A DNA stretch of 48,421 bases from Saccoglossus kowalevskii (GCF_000003605.2 NW_003134363.1:99087-147507); one strand, 5' to 3'; shown: positions 11,664 to 30,186, counted from the first letter of the stretch. Notes: generated by a model from the sequence alone, not told the origin. Program-made: numbers and translations.

Positions 11664-14600
11664 TCAAAAGTCGTATTTTAACTCTTCGTAACCTTTCATT
11701 TCTTCACAATAAACCTTATCAAAGGCTTCGTTCTGAGCTACAGTAAAATATTTTTTCCAGTCACCAACTTTACCTAAATAATAAGAATAAACTCATTGAT
11801 TTATTTAATGAAACATGATGTTTTATGTCGTTTGTCGTTCGGTTTGATATCTCTAAAAGTTGTTGAAGAATTCCCATGACATTTTTAGAAAGGATTGACC
11901 TTGACACATTTCTATTAAATTGCATTTTGGTAGTAATGTAGAACAAGTTCCCATAAAAACAGCAATTTGTGAATGACTTTTTATTTACAACTTATGTTAT
12001 CGATAGTTTATCACGCAATTTCCACGAGATTTGCAATGTACACAAAGACCAATGACCAACTTTTACCCACGCAATAACTAGTCACCAAGATTTTGGTATG
12101 TGGATCTGGTTGCTATGGTAACTACAAATATGGAAATGATTTTTAACTGATAACTCAACAAATTAGAACAATGTTCACGATGTTCCTAGATGATTAAATT
12201 GGTCAAATATGCTAAGACCGGTTATTCAATATAAATAGACATTTATGACAAAGTATCCTAAGAATAGATATGAACAGATTGAGATAATGGAAAAATGAAA
12301 AAATAACCAGAATAATGGTAATCATCGGAAATAACTTAATGTAAGATTTACCGCATTTATGACATTGCAATACAATAAACTCAGTTAATAGTGACACATC
12401 ATATCTAACTTTTAATCACACCCAAAATAATACACTTATTATAATCCATAATAAACCACCATGAGTTACGCTTCGGAAGATCACATGGAATAGAGCCGTG
12501 GTTACCTCTCTCCTTTATGAGCCAATAAATCATTCAAATTTATATTTGCTATCATTCCAGTCGTTAAGCGTGTTATATTTTATTTTTCTACAATCTCTAT
12601 TCATATCTGTCATTGAGAACGAATACTTTGTCTGAAGCTTCTGGTTGTATTGAATAATTACCAAGGGCAATGATTACCTTTTATAATATTATTGTGAATT
12701 GTCAAAATAATAAGAATAGGAATAGAAATAAAAATAAGTATTAGTAAGGATATATTTTCAATTTCAGAGAGTATATTCTAGTCTATTCTGTCTTAGATAC
12801 TGGCACACTAACCTCGTCTCATATATTTTTCATCTTTTTCAATGAAATATTGTGCAACTGGGTCACTAAGAAAGAAATCTTGCATATATTTGAAATCACA
12901 AACACGTATAACAACATCCATCTCTTCATCAGTCATGGGTCTCTCCAAGAAATGCGCGATCCTGTGGTATATCTTTCGTGGATCCTGAAATAATAACAAT
13001 ATTTACTTTAGATGTGTGGGACACTACATTTCAAATTTCTCCACATTTTCAAATGAAAGAGATGCAATGCAATGCAACTGTTTTGTTTAACATGTGAAAA
13101 TCTAGACAACTCAAAATTCGTTTATTACCTTTACCATATCTTCATACTTGATCCACAAGTATCCTGGCTCGTTTTTATATTTTGACCACTGTTTAATGTG
13201 TTCAAAATATGACCCAAATTCAACTGTTAATTAACGGGGAAAGTATACAAGTAAATGTGTTTACATCAATAAAATATAGATATAAAAATATAATAGTACT
13301 TTACCATTACCATTTCCGTTTAAGAATTCGGTGAAATAATGATCCCAACTGTTTGGTTTACCAAGAATTGCACAAGCGAAATGCATGAAGTAACATGACA
13401 CAGCCACGTCCTTCGGGTTACGCTGGATGTATACTGTCTGTAAAACCAATCCACAGATGGATTATGTTTAATGATTAATCTATAATTAGTTTCATAAAGT
13501 AAAATCGGCATAACAGTGAAGCACCATATATAATTCCTCTAACTTTTGCTTGTTTCCCGGACTATAAAACATGCAAGGATTGATCTGTAATCATGTTTAT
13601 CAGTTAAACAGTAAATATATATCGATGATTCAAATAACATTTAAAAATATTTCTGTAACAATAGTCTGTTGGTAACTGATGATACGTGTTAGTTTTCCCT
13701 ATCAGCTTCCTAACGTATATATGGCATAACTATACTGTGAAGGAGTCACTCAAAATTCCTATAGTTTATCTAATTATTAAAATTATATTTATTTATTATT
13801 TTATTTTCATTTCTCTAAAGAAATATACTCCACTAACCTGGGGGAACAGGTTACAATGCATATAAAAAAAAGTTACAGGCGTGACTTTAATCGCCTAAAT
13901 AAACTAAAATATTATAACTCATCTATTGGAGAACTCACACTAACAAATTATATCTAATCTGGAAAGCTGTGTATACAAATCTTTCAAAGAATTTGGATGA
14001 TTTCATGGTTATCCTGAGAGAAAAAAAAATATATAAGTTTACTGAAAGGAGCTCGAATTGTGGTTCAATGCAGTTAATTCGATCAAAAAGTGGTTTTCGA
14101 ATATGGTTGGAATATGCTGGACAAACTACCAGAAAATGAGTCTCATCTTCAACAGCATCTATACATATTTGGCAGGTACTATTTTTCACTGGAGTTCAAA
14201 ATGTTTTTGAAAATGAGTCGTTGATTTTAGCTTCGAGATCGCAGCGAAGAGACTGCTCTGCTAAGTACGACACATTGTCTGGCTCATAGAAACTGATTAG
14301 TTACATACAGTGGAGGAACCGCGTAAATAGATTTTTAACTCGTATAAAGGGTTAGCTATATTTGCATTGCCAGAAAGAAAGTATTTGATTATAACTTCGA
14401 TTAATGTTATACATGTAGTGTGTTTCATATGCTAATTTTAAATTTAAACACCTGACATGTTTTTGATGCGTGTTTTCATGCTTCTGATCATTTAGAGTAG
14501 AATAAGTGTTTGTAGTATAGTAGTATACGTGTCACTCATGGGGTATATGCATTACTGACCTGGGATATGGTTTTTATATGACGCCATTTCCTTTTTATAG

Positions 14601-16623
14601 CAAACCCTCATAGCATGTGCGTGAAATAAAGCAAATACAGAACATCTTGACGTAAACACGTCAAAACTAGATAGGTGGATCTCTATAAAGCAACATATAT
14701 AAGAATTAATGTTACTTAGTTGCAAACTGTTTCGTTTGTTTTAGTACAAACCGTAAAACAACATATTCTAATTCACTAGGGAGTAGTAAAACATAAGGTG
14801 ATTGGGAGGATGTGCAAAGTTTTCATGAATACAGTAAATATCTGAGTTCAGATGTTGCAATATCCTTGTAATAACCTTGCGTTATTATGACATGTTATGT
14901 ATAACTTAAATACATGCCTGTGGTTTCTTCTCGTGATACTGAGTGGGTAGAAGCTTTGGTAACAGATGCAAGCCAATCTCCCTTGGTGACGATCGTTCAT
15001 TATATCTATCAATAGCTGAACCAAGTTTGATTAAATCAGGGAAGTTATGAAATGGTCCCCAATGTAGAGTAAAAAAGAGGTTATTCATAATTTCGTGATT
15101 CACATCCATGGTTGATTTATTCAATGTCATAATTGCTCTTACAACTCTTGTAGTCCAGTAGGTACCTGCATTGAAAAGAAATAATGTTTGAATGCATAAT
15201 AATTAATTAATAATTAAAAGTTAAGAAACGTGACTCAATTAGGCATTTGCATCAAAATTGTTAATCAAATTAGTTTTTATTTTTAATTTTTTTATTGACG
15301 TTCATTTACACAGTGTAGGGAAATAATAGGATCTAATCTGGGAATGTGATGATATGATTACAATGAGTGGGGTGTAATGATGATAATAATAACACAGAGA
15401 CTATCAGTTCGCCACAGTCTTTTTAGCTAATGTCATTATCATTACATTCTATCACCATTTGTATAAATTACATTATTCTTATTTGGGGTCAGATCACGCA
15501 AAGATGCAGCTATTGAGCAACTTTACGAGGAAAATGTTAATTATTGCAAAAACAACAAAGCTAGATTAGGAGAAACATTGAAACTGACAAAAGTTTGTGA
15601 TTTTATTTGCCTACCTCCAATAGACAAATTATCTGCAGAGAGATTCCTGAGATAAATGAGTGAGTTTTGCGTTTTCCAATAGCTTGTTAATATATGATTA
15701 ATGACAGATCTGCAGTGATTCACCACTATATGTATGTACAGGCATTCACTGATGGTAATGACAAAAGAGTGTATGCCAGGTAAATTTGTTATCATCAAGT
15801 TGAAGCAGAGATGTAAATTGCGGTATCTAGTTCTTCCGGTCATTCGTTTCTACCCAAAAAGATGTGATTAGTCTACAAAATTACTGATCTACTGATTACC
15901 TGATATACAGTTCGATTGTTAGCAGAAAACTCTAGCAACTGACTTCAACTTCAACTGACTGAATTAGTTAGTGCATAGGAAACGGAATGCATGTAAGCAC
16001 GTCTAAAAGCATATCTAAAAATCCAGGTGTAAATCTGGGTTTAAGAACAGCTTGTGAGAGTGTGAATAGATGATCTCGTTCGTGGGAACTCAAATAATCA
16101 GATATTCAATCATTCAGATAAGGCCGTTTATACAGTGATTATCGGATATAATTGAAAGAAAATCATAACATCAAAGGAATTAATTAAAATCAAATACAAA
16201 ATAAAAAAACGCCTAATTAGATCTGACTTTAATTGAGTTGAAAAGAACCTGTACGGGGCTTTTCCAAAAAATCACAACAGTTGCCAAATGCCAAATGATA
16301 TAACGAATACAATTCACTGGGGTCATAGGTTTGAGTGCTTGTATAGGTAAGTCGCAATGATAACTCAACTTTGGTACAATGACTGAGGCGTGCAATCAGA
16401 TGTGTAGGTCACACAGTGGGGAATTGTACATAAACACTTCACCGCTCAAGCAACAATGTATGAATATCTCACCAGATCTTGGATATGTGACGATGAATAC
16501 ATCGTCGTCGCGTACTTCAAAGTGTGTTATATTCTTAACGGTGTTAGATGAAGTCGGCATTAGATACCCAGGCCACATATAATAGGAGTGGTTCCAGGGC
16601 GGCTTAGCTTCCTCGGCTGACAT
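11664..16623 (-). CDS. SULT-2: complete six-exon cytosolic sulfotransferase, 300 aa
   Basis: Predicted to transfer sulfonate from PAPS to a small hydroxyl or amine acceptor in the cytosol; the substrate cannot be told. Exons in order: 16473-16623, 14918-15165, 13311-13437, 13129-13223, 12813-12984, 11664-11773. The sum is 903 nt, giving 300 codons plus TGA. The ATG at 16623 matches the paralogues; the open frame above it begins with GTG only. Motifs: PSB loop YPRSGTYW (47-54), REIGLHLLP with the putative catalytic His at 117, RNPKDVAVS (139-147), and [13 protein letters not shown] near the C-terminus, carrying the KxxxTVxxxE dimerisation motif. The RKG of the nucleotide site reads RRG here. 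Exon 2 is two codons shorter than in SULT-3. Intron 2 has a GC donor (CAG|GCATGT) and carries a LINE scrap. A likely poly(A) signal lies at 11574-11579. It stands head to head with SULT-3. Confidence 0.93.
13930..14260 (-). mobile_element. LINE C-terminal scrap in SULT-2 intron 2
   Basis: A short minus-strand frame (13935-14189) reads STCQICIDAVEDETHFLVVC, the Cys-Cys-His-Cys module that ends many non-LTR polyproteins, followed by AYSNHIRKPLFDRI. Upstream text (EPDNVSYLAEQSLRCDLE) may be related. It lies in the sense orientation of SULT-2. Confidence 0.65.
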
Positions 16624-16743
16624 GTTACAAGCTATACAAAATGGCGTAACAGAAGATGTGAGGTAAACTGTCGTTGTGTCGTCACAGGAAGCGCTGTGTA
16701 GAAGACGCCGACCTGCACCTGCAGCGCCAATGGCAAACTGTGT

Positions 16744-16768
16744 CACGTGACTATTCACGTGTCACGTG
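16744..16768. promoter_or_regulatory. Cluster of three CACGTG E-boxes upstream of SULT-2
   Basis: CACGTG occurs at 16744-16749, 16756-16761 and 16763-16768, that is 121-145 bp before the SULT-2 ATG at 16623. SULT-3 and SULT-5 each carry a single CACGTG 63-83 bp before their starts. Three palindromic sites in 25 bp are unlikely by chance in AT-rich DNA and suggest bHLH-family control. Confidence 0.5.
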
Positions 16769-18534
16769 GTCGACTGTCAAGATCTGACATTGATATGTAG
16801 TATGAGTACATGTACAGCGTAGTGTAAACCCGAGTATAATTTTATGATTTCAGTAATGACATGATTAAAATTCATAAAATGTGATGTTTGTAAATAAACG
16901 GACAGGTCCTTTTAATTAATAAAATGTGTCTCATTGTACAAATATAGTAAACTAGTGAGTAAACTTATAATTTTTAAAATACAATTTGCGACATTGTGAC
17001 ACTACAAAAAATTATGTTTACAAGAAAAAACCTTGCTTGTGGTTAACTTCCTTTATGTTTTACATCATTAATCGAATAGTTGACCATAAAACAGAATCTT
17101 AGCAAATTGTAAAGAAAAAAAGCCTTTAGGTCAAGGTCTCAATAGTTTAGGAATATTCTTTGAAATATGCCTAAAAGTTTGCACAGTTACATTTCAATAT
17201 AAGAGAGTGATGCCATATACAAAAAGTAATTGTAATCGTCGAGTTGGCATATTATAACCAGCGTGATTAGCTTCAAGTTATAGATGTAATCTCATGAAAT
17301 TTACTGGACAAGTTTCCTTGTACACAGGTACAAACTAATTATATTTGGCAGGAATGTGAATGTCTGTCATGTTTCGTTATTTCTAGGGTATGATAAGATT
17401 CTAGTGAATGCTTGACCGACAGGTATCAGCACTGGACTGGTGTTGGTGTTCACTTACCTCTAGATGAGGAAACCAGTAAAGGTTTTGATTATTATTTATG
17501 TTAGACATGAATCAAAATCATCTTATTATTTGCCTCATTTTGTGAGCAGTACAGCGGAAGTATCAATGCGACGGCGCACTGTCCGAGAGCATACTTTTCG
17601 GTATCCTCGTGATAACCTTATTTTTATTCATCTTTTCCTCCCAATGATACATCATGGGAATGCCGAAATCCAAAAAATTTTAGAACAAAATCAGCGAACT
17701 TCTTTATGTGGATTCCAACCCTGGTGGCAGCCATGTTTGTTTATATTGTCAGAAGAAGGCTTACGCGTCCGTATTTGGAATTCCCATTTCCTAATATGGT
17801 TGGATGAAAATACCCCGTAAAATACCGCAAAATTACGGCTCACTGTACCTTATGGCGCTATGGTGACAGATGTATACTAATAATCTAATAATAAATAAAG
17901 AACTATTGACCGCAACTTGTACACATATTCATTTTACATAATAAACCAGTGGGGCTGGGGCACTTATTGTTAATATTCTTTCGTTTTTCCCGAACTAGTT
18001 TGAGAAAACTGCTAAATCAAATGGCCGGAAATTGTTGGCTCTAATATAAGCTGGTGTCAATTAACCAATAAACAATACATGTTGCGTGTAGCATATACTG
18101 TCAAAGCTTAAATAAGGGTAACAAATATCACGTTTATTTGTTTTAAATATGTTACATAATTATCATTTAGACATTATTTATCGTCTTTATTATCAGATTT
18201 TTTACCCAGTAACTTTGTCAGTCCGAACACATGCGAAATGGAACGTTTTGGAATTATTTCCATAGAAATTAGTGTTAAAGCATGATTTCATATCATTTAT
18301 TAAGTTCACAATAATTGGAGACAGCCATATGTACTCGAACATGGAAACATGGCGATGGGTGTTTGACATATTTTTTGTGCAAATGAAGTTTGGTGACCAT
18401 ATAACTGATGATGAATTTTGTGAACAACAGCAAATAGGTTTGTAAGGTCGATAACTACTTTAAATACGTACCGACCACATATGTTTAGTGGCTGGAGCAA
18501 CCCGTTACATTTTTAAAAGTCTTTCCACCTGTCT

Positions 18535-18671
18535 AACTAATCACGCCCTCTAGCAACTCAGTACAGTAAATAGGGCAATTCTTCATCTTGTTGCAATTTA
18601 CTGCACGTGAATCCATGTCTCTGCATTGCTAGTAGTGCCAATCGGGAAGTATTCTATTCTCATTCAATACT
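18535..18671 (+). promoter_or_regulatory. SULT-3 proximal promoter block, conserved with SULT-5
   Basis: The 137 bases before the SULT-3 start share ordered blocks with the same interval of SULT-5: a GCCCTCTAG block (CACGCCCTCTAG at 18542-18553), a CACGTG E-box at 18604-18609, the string TCTCTGCATTG, and TATTCTATTCT just before the ATG. That such blocks stand at equal order upstream of two paralogues, in otherwise diverged flanks, points to a kept promoter and 5' leader. The binding factors are not known from the sequence; CACGTG is a general bHLH-type site. Confidence 0.55.
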
Positions 18672-24437
<5,766 letters not shown>

Positions 24438-25058
24438 ATGAACACATTAATGTATTATAAAATGTGACTGATTGTTATGATAAACTATCGTATTGGTTAT
24501 CACAACCCTGAGAAAATGTGTATTAGTTCATATGTAAATTGCATTACACAGTTCCAGTAAACAGAATTCACATATCTCGTTGTTAATTAAAAAACTGCAG
24601 TATGTTTTCACTACTTAAATATCTATGATATATATAATATATGGTGATATGTTAGGGTGTGCATGATTATTAAACTGAACAATGTGTGTGTCATTTAATA
24701 TCGTCTCCTGATTGGAGTAGAGTCAGTCGAGTTAAATGCAATAAATCATAAAATAACCCTAAATGTATGCAAATTACACTACCATTCTACACTAATGGCG
24801 TCTGTATGTAGGACGATTTCAAACACAAATATTGAATGCCGAGTTTTGAGTAGCAAGTATTGCAATATAAATACACACAGACACGGCAAACTGTCTCATA
24901 TGGATGCAGAAAACACCATCAACATTTGACTCGATTGTGGCAACCATACTTAATCACTTTCAACAAAATTCGAATATCTAAACACAACTATTCAGATCAG
25001 CAGCGAGAACAGCATTAGGGAAACAAATCTTTATATACCCTTCACTTGCATTTAATAA

Positions 25059-25358
25059 TCATGTATTATCACCATACCTCCACCAAATATGAATTGTTGG
25101 TTGTGTATTAACGTTGTGTAATATATTCACTTTGGAATGTGTTCCAGGGTTCGTATCAGATTTTTTGTGAGAAGATGTAATTTGAATGAAAAAATGTATT
25201 AAGGGCACAAATTGCGGGAAACATTTAACGAGGCTTGTAATTAGATTGAAGAAAGTATGAGTATACGTTGCAATCAATAAATGTGCTCGGAGTATAATAA
25301 CTAAAGTTATCAGCACACACACTACGAATAGCAACCTTCGAAAAATTTTAGCGAACAT
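25059..25358 (-). CDS. Unassigned 99-aa ORF with N-terminal hydrophobic segment
   Basis: The frame starts at a true ATG (25358). It reads MFAKIFRRLL followed by a hydrophobic stretch to about residue 30, the pattern of a type II signal anchor with a short basic cytosolic end, then a less hydrophobic remainder. I recognise no domain. No intron or second exon is evident. It may be chance in AT-rich DNA; low confidence. Confidence 0.2.
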   Translation of the reverse strand: MFAKIFRRLLFVVCVLITLVIILRAHLLIATYTHTFFNLITSLVKCFPQFVPLIHFFIQITSSHKKSDTNPGTHSKVNILHNVNTQPTIHIWWRYGDNT

Positions 25359-26626
25359 ATTAAGGGTGTAAATTTACAATGTTATATGTAAATCTGTCTA
25401 ACTGAGTTAAAAATAGTATCTTTTTACAGTTCTGTGTTCTGCACAAGATGAAGTGTTAATTTGTATTCACCAGAACATGCTTAGTGTATGGAACATTATC
25501 AGTAAGAAGGATGCTGTGAGGGTTTAGCCTGAAACAACGTCTGAGTGTCATGCGGTGTTAGTAGCATATAGGGCTCATACAACCTATTAGAATTCCTTAG
25601 ACGACAATGTTAGCGAAAAAAGCAGCCAGTTATGAAGTGTCTAATAGAGAGTTTCCTTTATCCACAGGCCACCGGTACTCGTCAACAAAGCTTCACACAC
25701 CAGTTTTACAGCTCATGTAATTGAAGTACGCCCTCACACATCGCGTTTCAAATAAAACGCCGTGAATTTATATTGACTAACTATAGGCTAATTGGTCGTA
25801 TGATACCTTAATTATACACTGGCTACTTTAATTGAATTTGAAGTACCATGCGAGATAAACATATCCTTCCCCTCAACAAATCATTCTCTAATTTCCCCAT
25901 CTGGTGATACTGACCACTTTGAAGACTGGACCATCCCTGCTTTACACATTCACTGATTAAAATAAATCCACATCATTTTCAACATACTAAAACTTCCTAT
26001 CTTATGATACATATATGCACCGTATATAGATAAGAACAAATACCCCTAGTTTGTTATCATTACGAATTTTGCACAAAAAAAGAATTTCCGGAAACATTCA
26101 ATTGTTTTCTTGGCATAATGTTATACCTAATTAGAATTTCAAATCTGAATTCTTGAGAGAAAAATGATAAATCCAGTGAAGATCATTCTGCAAAAAAATC
26201 TGTAATTATCAATTTTGTACTAATACACCAGTTTTGTAAAGTGCTTAATATCTCCATACTTTTATTTGCTGATGGATTGTAAAATACATGTCAAATACAC
26301 TATTATTAATATGTTATTGTTAAAAGAAAGCAAATGAGGCTGGTTTTTCAGGTTTAAATATATTTAATTGTGAATATACAGCTTTATTGCACATATTTTC
26401 AAACAGACAATATTGTTTCCAACTTATATGAAACACATTATAGTAGAAACACAAGAAACTGTTCACGCCCAGTGTTCCGATGCAATATTGAAACCTTTAA
26501 TGTCACAGATCATCATGTTGGTTACTTTTCATTCGTACGTGCACAAGTCATAGTACTTACGAAATCAAACATGTCTTGTTTTTATAAATACATGCTGGCG
26601 AAGTAAGGTTAATTTCCATTCTTTTA

Positions 26627-26996
26627 AAATGGAAGTATGAGAGTACATTTCGTCACTAGAGAAAACTCCAACCATCAAACACCTGCTCAAATATTATGTT
26701 CACTTCGATGAACGATCCATTAAGTTGTGTGATTTATAGCTGGAATTTCAATAATCCATTCTTATATAAATACATGAATTTTGTATTTGTAACTCTGAAT
26801 TTAAGCCAATGAAATGGAAGTATGAGAGTACATCTCGTTACTAGAGAAAATTCCACCCATCAAACACCTGCTCAAATATTATGTTCACTTCGATGAACGA
26901 TCCATTAAGTTGTGTAATTTATAGCTGGAATTTCAATAATCAATTCTTATATAAAAACATGAATTTTGTACTTGTAACTCTGAATTTAAGCCAATG
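26627..26996 (+). repeat. Recent 185-bp tandem duplication
   Basis: Units 26627-26811 and 26812-26996 are almost identical, both beginning AAATGGAAGTATGAGAGTAC and ending CTGAATTTAAGCCAATG, with only a handful of differences. SULT-4 intron 1 has a single diverged version near 29585-29760, so the doubling happened here after the block was duplicated. Confidence 0.85.
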
Positions 26997-27163
26997 AAAG
27001 TTTAATATTGGTGAAATAATGCCACATTCAACTGGTTTGTAATATAACTGCCACATGCGTGAATGAATGTAGGTATGCAAATGAGGCTTCGGTGACTCCA
27101 AAGTGAAACGATTTATCTCAAGTTCACTGACCTTAAATGCTGCTTGTAGTCTCCATCGGAGAA

Positions 27164-30100
27164 ATGGCAGACATGGACGCCAAGCCGCCATGGGACCACT
27201 GTTATTACATTACGCCATGGATATTTGATGCCAACTGTAAATAATAGTATTGAGAAGATAAAGAAGTTTGATGTACGATGTGATGACGTCTTCATTGTAA
27301 CATACCCGAGATCTGGTGAGTTATATTATCAAGGTTATAACAGCTTTGATAATATACGTTAATGTGGTCCTTCCAGACTTCAATTACACAGTGACAAGTC
27401 ACATCGCATGTCAGTCGCAGGTACATTATCCAGGTTGCGTAAACAGCTTAAACAAACATTGTCTCTATATAGATTGCAATTGTATAGATCTAATGAACAA
27501 TGAAAATAGGGCCATGTTATTTGGTCTCATTCAGTCCGTGCTTCCGTGTGTACGTCCAAAGAAGTATCTCAGACGCACCCTGATAAATTTACTTCGAAAC
27601 TTGCAAATACGTTATACCTTATGTGATACTTATGCACGTTCAATGTTTTGTGTCGAATGTGGAATGGCGACTATTTTGGTTTAAAACTACAATAAAATTA
27701 GGTATTTTGACATGTATAGAACTATATTTGGGGCATGTGTTGGCTGATTGTTTTCAAACCACGTGGAAGAATTATGGGTAGTTGTGGCACGTTACTTTGA
27801 TTTGTAAGTTTGAATTTGTTTTTGAAAAATTTTACTATGACATATCATTCGTATATTATGAAATACATACGCACATACAATATTATTCGCACCAGATCAA
27901 AAACGGTCGTCTACTAACAACTATAGTTCTGAAAACACAAAAATAAGATATTTTGACATATTCGTAACCATATCGTGGAAATGAAGCAATTTGTTGCAAA
28001 TTTACCATGTTTTAAATAAAATGGTATTGTATACAATACGAAGTCTACTGCATCAGCTACATTCCATATGAGCAATAGATGACAAAATTCAAACTTGGCA
28101 CAAACTTCTTAAAATAAAAGCAATTATATATATTGTTACAAACACTGATAGCTGTTTTGTATATTGTATATCTTACTCAGTTCAAATCATTTTTTATACT
28201 CACGGGTTTTAACTTAACTACACAATGTATGTAGGATGAATCATGCAAATACAAATGTTGAATGGCATGTTCACCGAAGCTAGTATTGCAATATAAACAA
28301 GCACAGACTCGGCAAACTCGATTACAGTGACAACCAGTAACTTGTTTTTAATACGGATGCAGAAAATCTCATCGACATTTGACTTGATTGTGGCAACCAT
28401 ACTATTTAATCACATAAAACTACATAACACAATTTGAATAGATAAACACACGTAATCAGGTCGGCAACAGGGTCTGCTGATAAATAAACGTCACTAATAA
28501 CCTTCTTGTCAATAAACACATTACAAATATTATAAACATTTCTTTGTTCAGTATTATTGCCCCTGACATTCAAATCACCACATCAATTTGATAAGTAAAC
28601 TTCAAAATTTGGATGACAGGGAGACAAATCTTCTCTTAGTTGCATTTACTAATTGTATATTATCACGATAGCTCCGCCATAATATATTGTTAAGAATTGT
28701 TGGAAATCGCAGAATGGTATGTTCGAGCGTTCGTCAAATTAAGATCAATGTTATGTGATATATACACTTCTTGGGAATACAATAAAACTACATACAGGAT
28801 CAGTGACAGTTGTCTAATTGTAATTAATTTGAAATCAAGTTTCGAACAAAAACATTTGATCATAACTGAGAATGATATATGGGGAATGCTACATGTTGAG
28901 CAGGATGTGCTCACTCGTTTAAAAACACATGACATCACTACCTGTATACCAAGGAGTCCATACCAATTTGACTATGTTGTGATATGTACTTGTTAGTTGT
29001 TATGTTTAGTTCTGAATTGTTTTGTCAATTATTCAATTTTGTCATTTGCTTTGTGTTCTTGTCTTGTCTTGTATAAATATCTACTGCAGTTGTTGGGTAT
29101 CATGTAACAATGCACTTATAAAAGTCCATATTTTTTTCTGCTCGACAAATACTTGCAGTATATTACAAACAATGCTTTTTCTGTGTTGCAATGAGTACAA
29201 TCCAAGTCTGATTGAATTAATTTTTGATCTTTTAAAGGCAAGGCAAGAGTTTTCAGGTTTAAACGCATTCAATTCTCAGTATCACATACACTATTGTGTA
29301 TTTTCCAACATACACTATTATTTCCGCATTATATGGGACACAGTTATAGTAGAAAAAACATGAAACTGCTCACGCCCAGTTTTTACATATCAACACCATG
29401 CTTCTAAGTTTCAATGCAATATTGAAAGCTTTGAGATTACAAGTCATCATCCAGGTTACATACCATTACAAAATTTATTGGCCAAGTGTTACACAATCCT
29501 TACGAAATCAAACATGTCTTGTTTTTATAAAATAACAATGCGCATGGTGGCGAAGCATGTTTAAACTCAAATTAAATGTTCTAAAAACGGGATTATGAGA
29601 GTACATCTTGTCACTAGAAGAAAATAGCGATCTCCAAAAACTTCCTCAAATATTATTTTTATTTTGATGAACGAACCATAAGTGGTCTGGGTTGTTGTAG
29701 GAATATTAATAATCATATATATATACATAAACTTCGTTTTGGAAACTCCGAATTTAAAATGGGTTAAATAATGCCGCACTCAAACAAACAAAATGCCAAT
29801 AAAATGTAATCCATGGTATTTCGGCAAGGGCCCGAATTAGTATTTTTTATAATATTCTAACATTCTTACTTTTATGTGTGTTCACTTTTGCTAAATGCGG
29901 ACGCAACAATTAATAAATACTTTTTTATTTGTAGGTACTTTTTGGATAACAAGAGCTATACGAGCAATAATGACATTCAATAAGTCAACGTTGGATTTTG
30001 ATCACGCAATTATGGATGATGTGTTTTTCACACTATCATGGGGTCCATTTCCGGATTTTCCGGCTTTATCCAAACATATTCGGCCTTTGACAAATATAAC

Positions 30101-30186
30101 ACAAGACCGACATCATCACCGAGAGAGGTTGAAACACACGTCTTACCGGAGTTACTGCCTACTCATTATCATGAAAAGAAAACAAG
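27164..30186 (+). pseudogene. SULT-4: sulfotransferase pseudogene, exons 1-2 only
   Basis: Exon 1 is 27164-27315 (152 nt, one base longer than the family's 151). The extra base after the CYY codons shifts the frame and gives TAA at 27242-27244. Exon 2 is 29935-30186 (252 nt), lacking two separate single bases: one around the AFDKYN codons and one near the end in the KKPK codons. Splice signals are kept (GGTGAG donor; GTAG acceptor; GTAATC donor). The remaining text still reads as SULT: MADMDAKPPWDHCYY, then GTFWITRAIRAIMT, and ETHVLPELLPTHYHEKK in another frame. Exons 3-6 are absent. Intron 2 resembles that of SULT-3 for about 450 bp and then stops at a LINE near 30640. The promoter block with the CACGTG box found at SULT-3 and SULT-5 is missing. 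A dead gene. Confidence 0.88.

Larger units (their letters stand above)
16624..18671. other. Divergent intergenic region between SULT-2 and SULT-3
   Basis: About 2 kb separate the two start codons, which point away from each other. The ends carry the E-box blocks described separately. An open frame of 118 codons at 17464-17820 (plus) has no recognisable domain, and I do not call it a gene. No repeat or LINE was recognised in the middle, which makes it one of the few long stretches of this window without a recognised insertion. Confidence 0.6.
24438..27163. other. Intergenic region between SULT-3 and SULT-4 with orphan SULT intron-1 sequence
   Basis: 24600-25085 matches a block of intron 1 in SULT-3 (19787-20230) and in SULT-4 (28225-28700), sharing strings such as GTATGTTTTCACTACTTAAA, TGTATGTAGGA, GCCGAGT, ATTGCAATATAAA and GTGGCAACCATACT. 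26345-27040 matches a block near the end of SULT-4 intron 1 (29235-29790), sharing TTTTCAGGTTTAAA, CTCACGCCCAGT or TTCACGCCCAGT, and ACGAAATCAAACATGTCTTG. The order is the same as in intron 1 but no SULT exon lies here. This is best read as the intron of a lost paralogue. Confidence 0.7.

Noticed and set aside
16624-16758. 45-codon N-terminal extension of SULT-2 with a presequence-like look (RRLLHSAS)
   Set aside because: The frame opens only at a GTG, directly after TGA and CAC; no ATG exists above 16623, and all paralogues start at the aligned ATG.
17464-17820. 118-codon frame between SULT-2 and SULT-3
   Set aside because: No domain, no periodic motif and no relative among the other loci in the window; not supported as a gene, though transcript data could change this.
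28697-28996. 99-codon frame in SULT-4 intron 1
   Set aside because: It starts with TTG, and the matching sequence in SULT-5 intron 1 is not kept as a frame; it is paralogous intron DNA.
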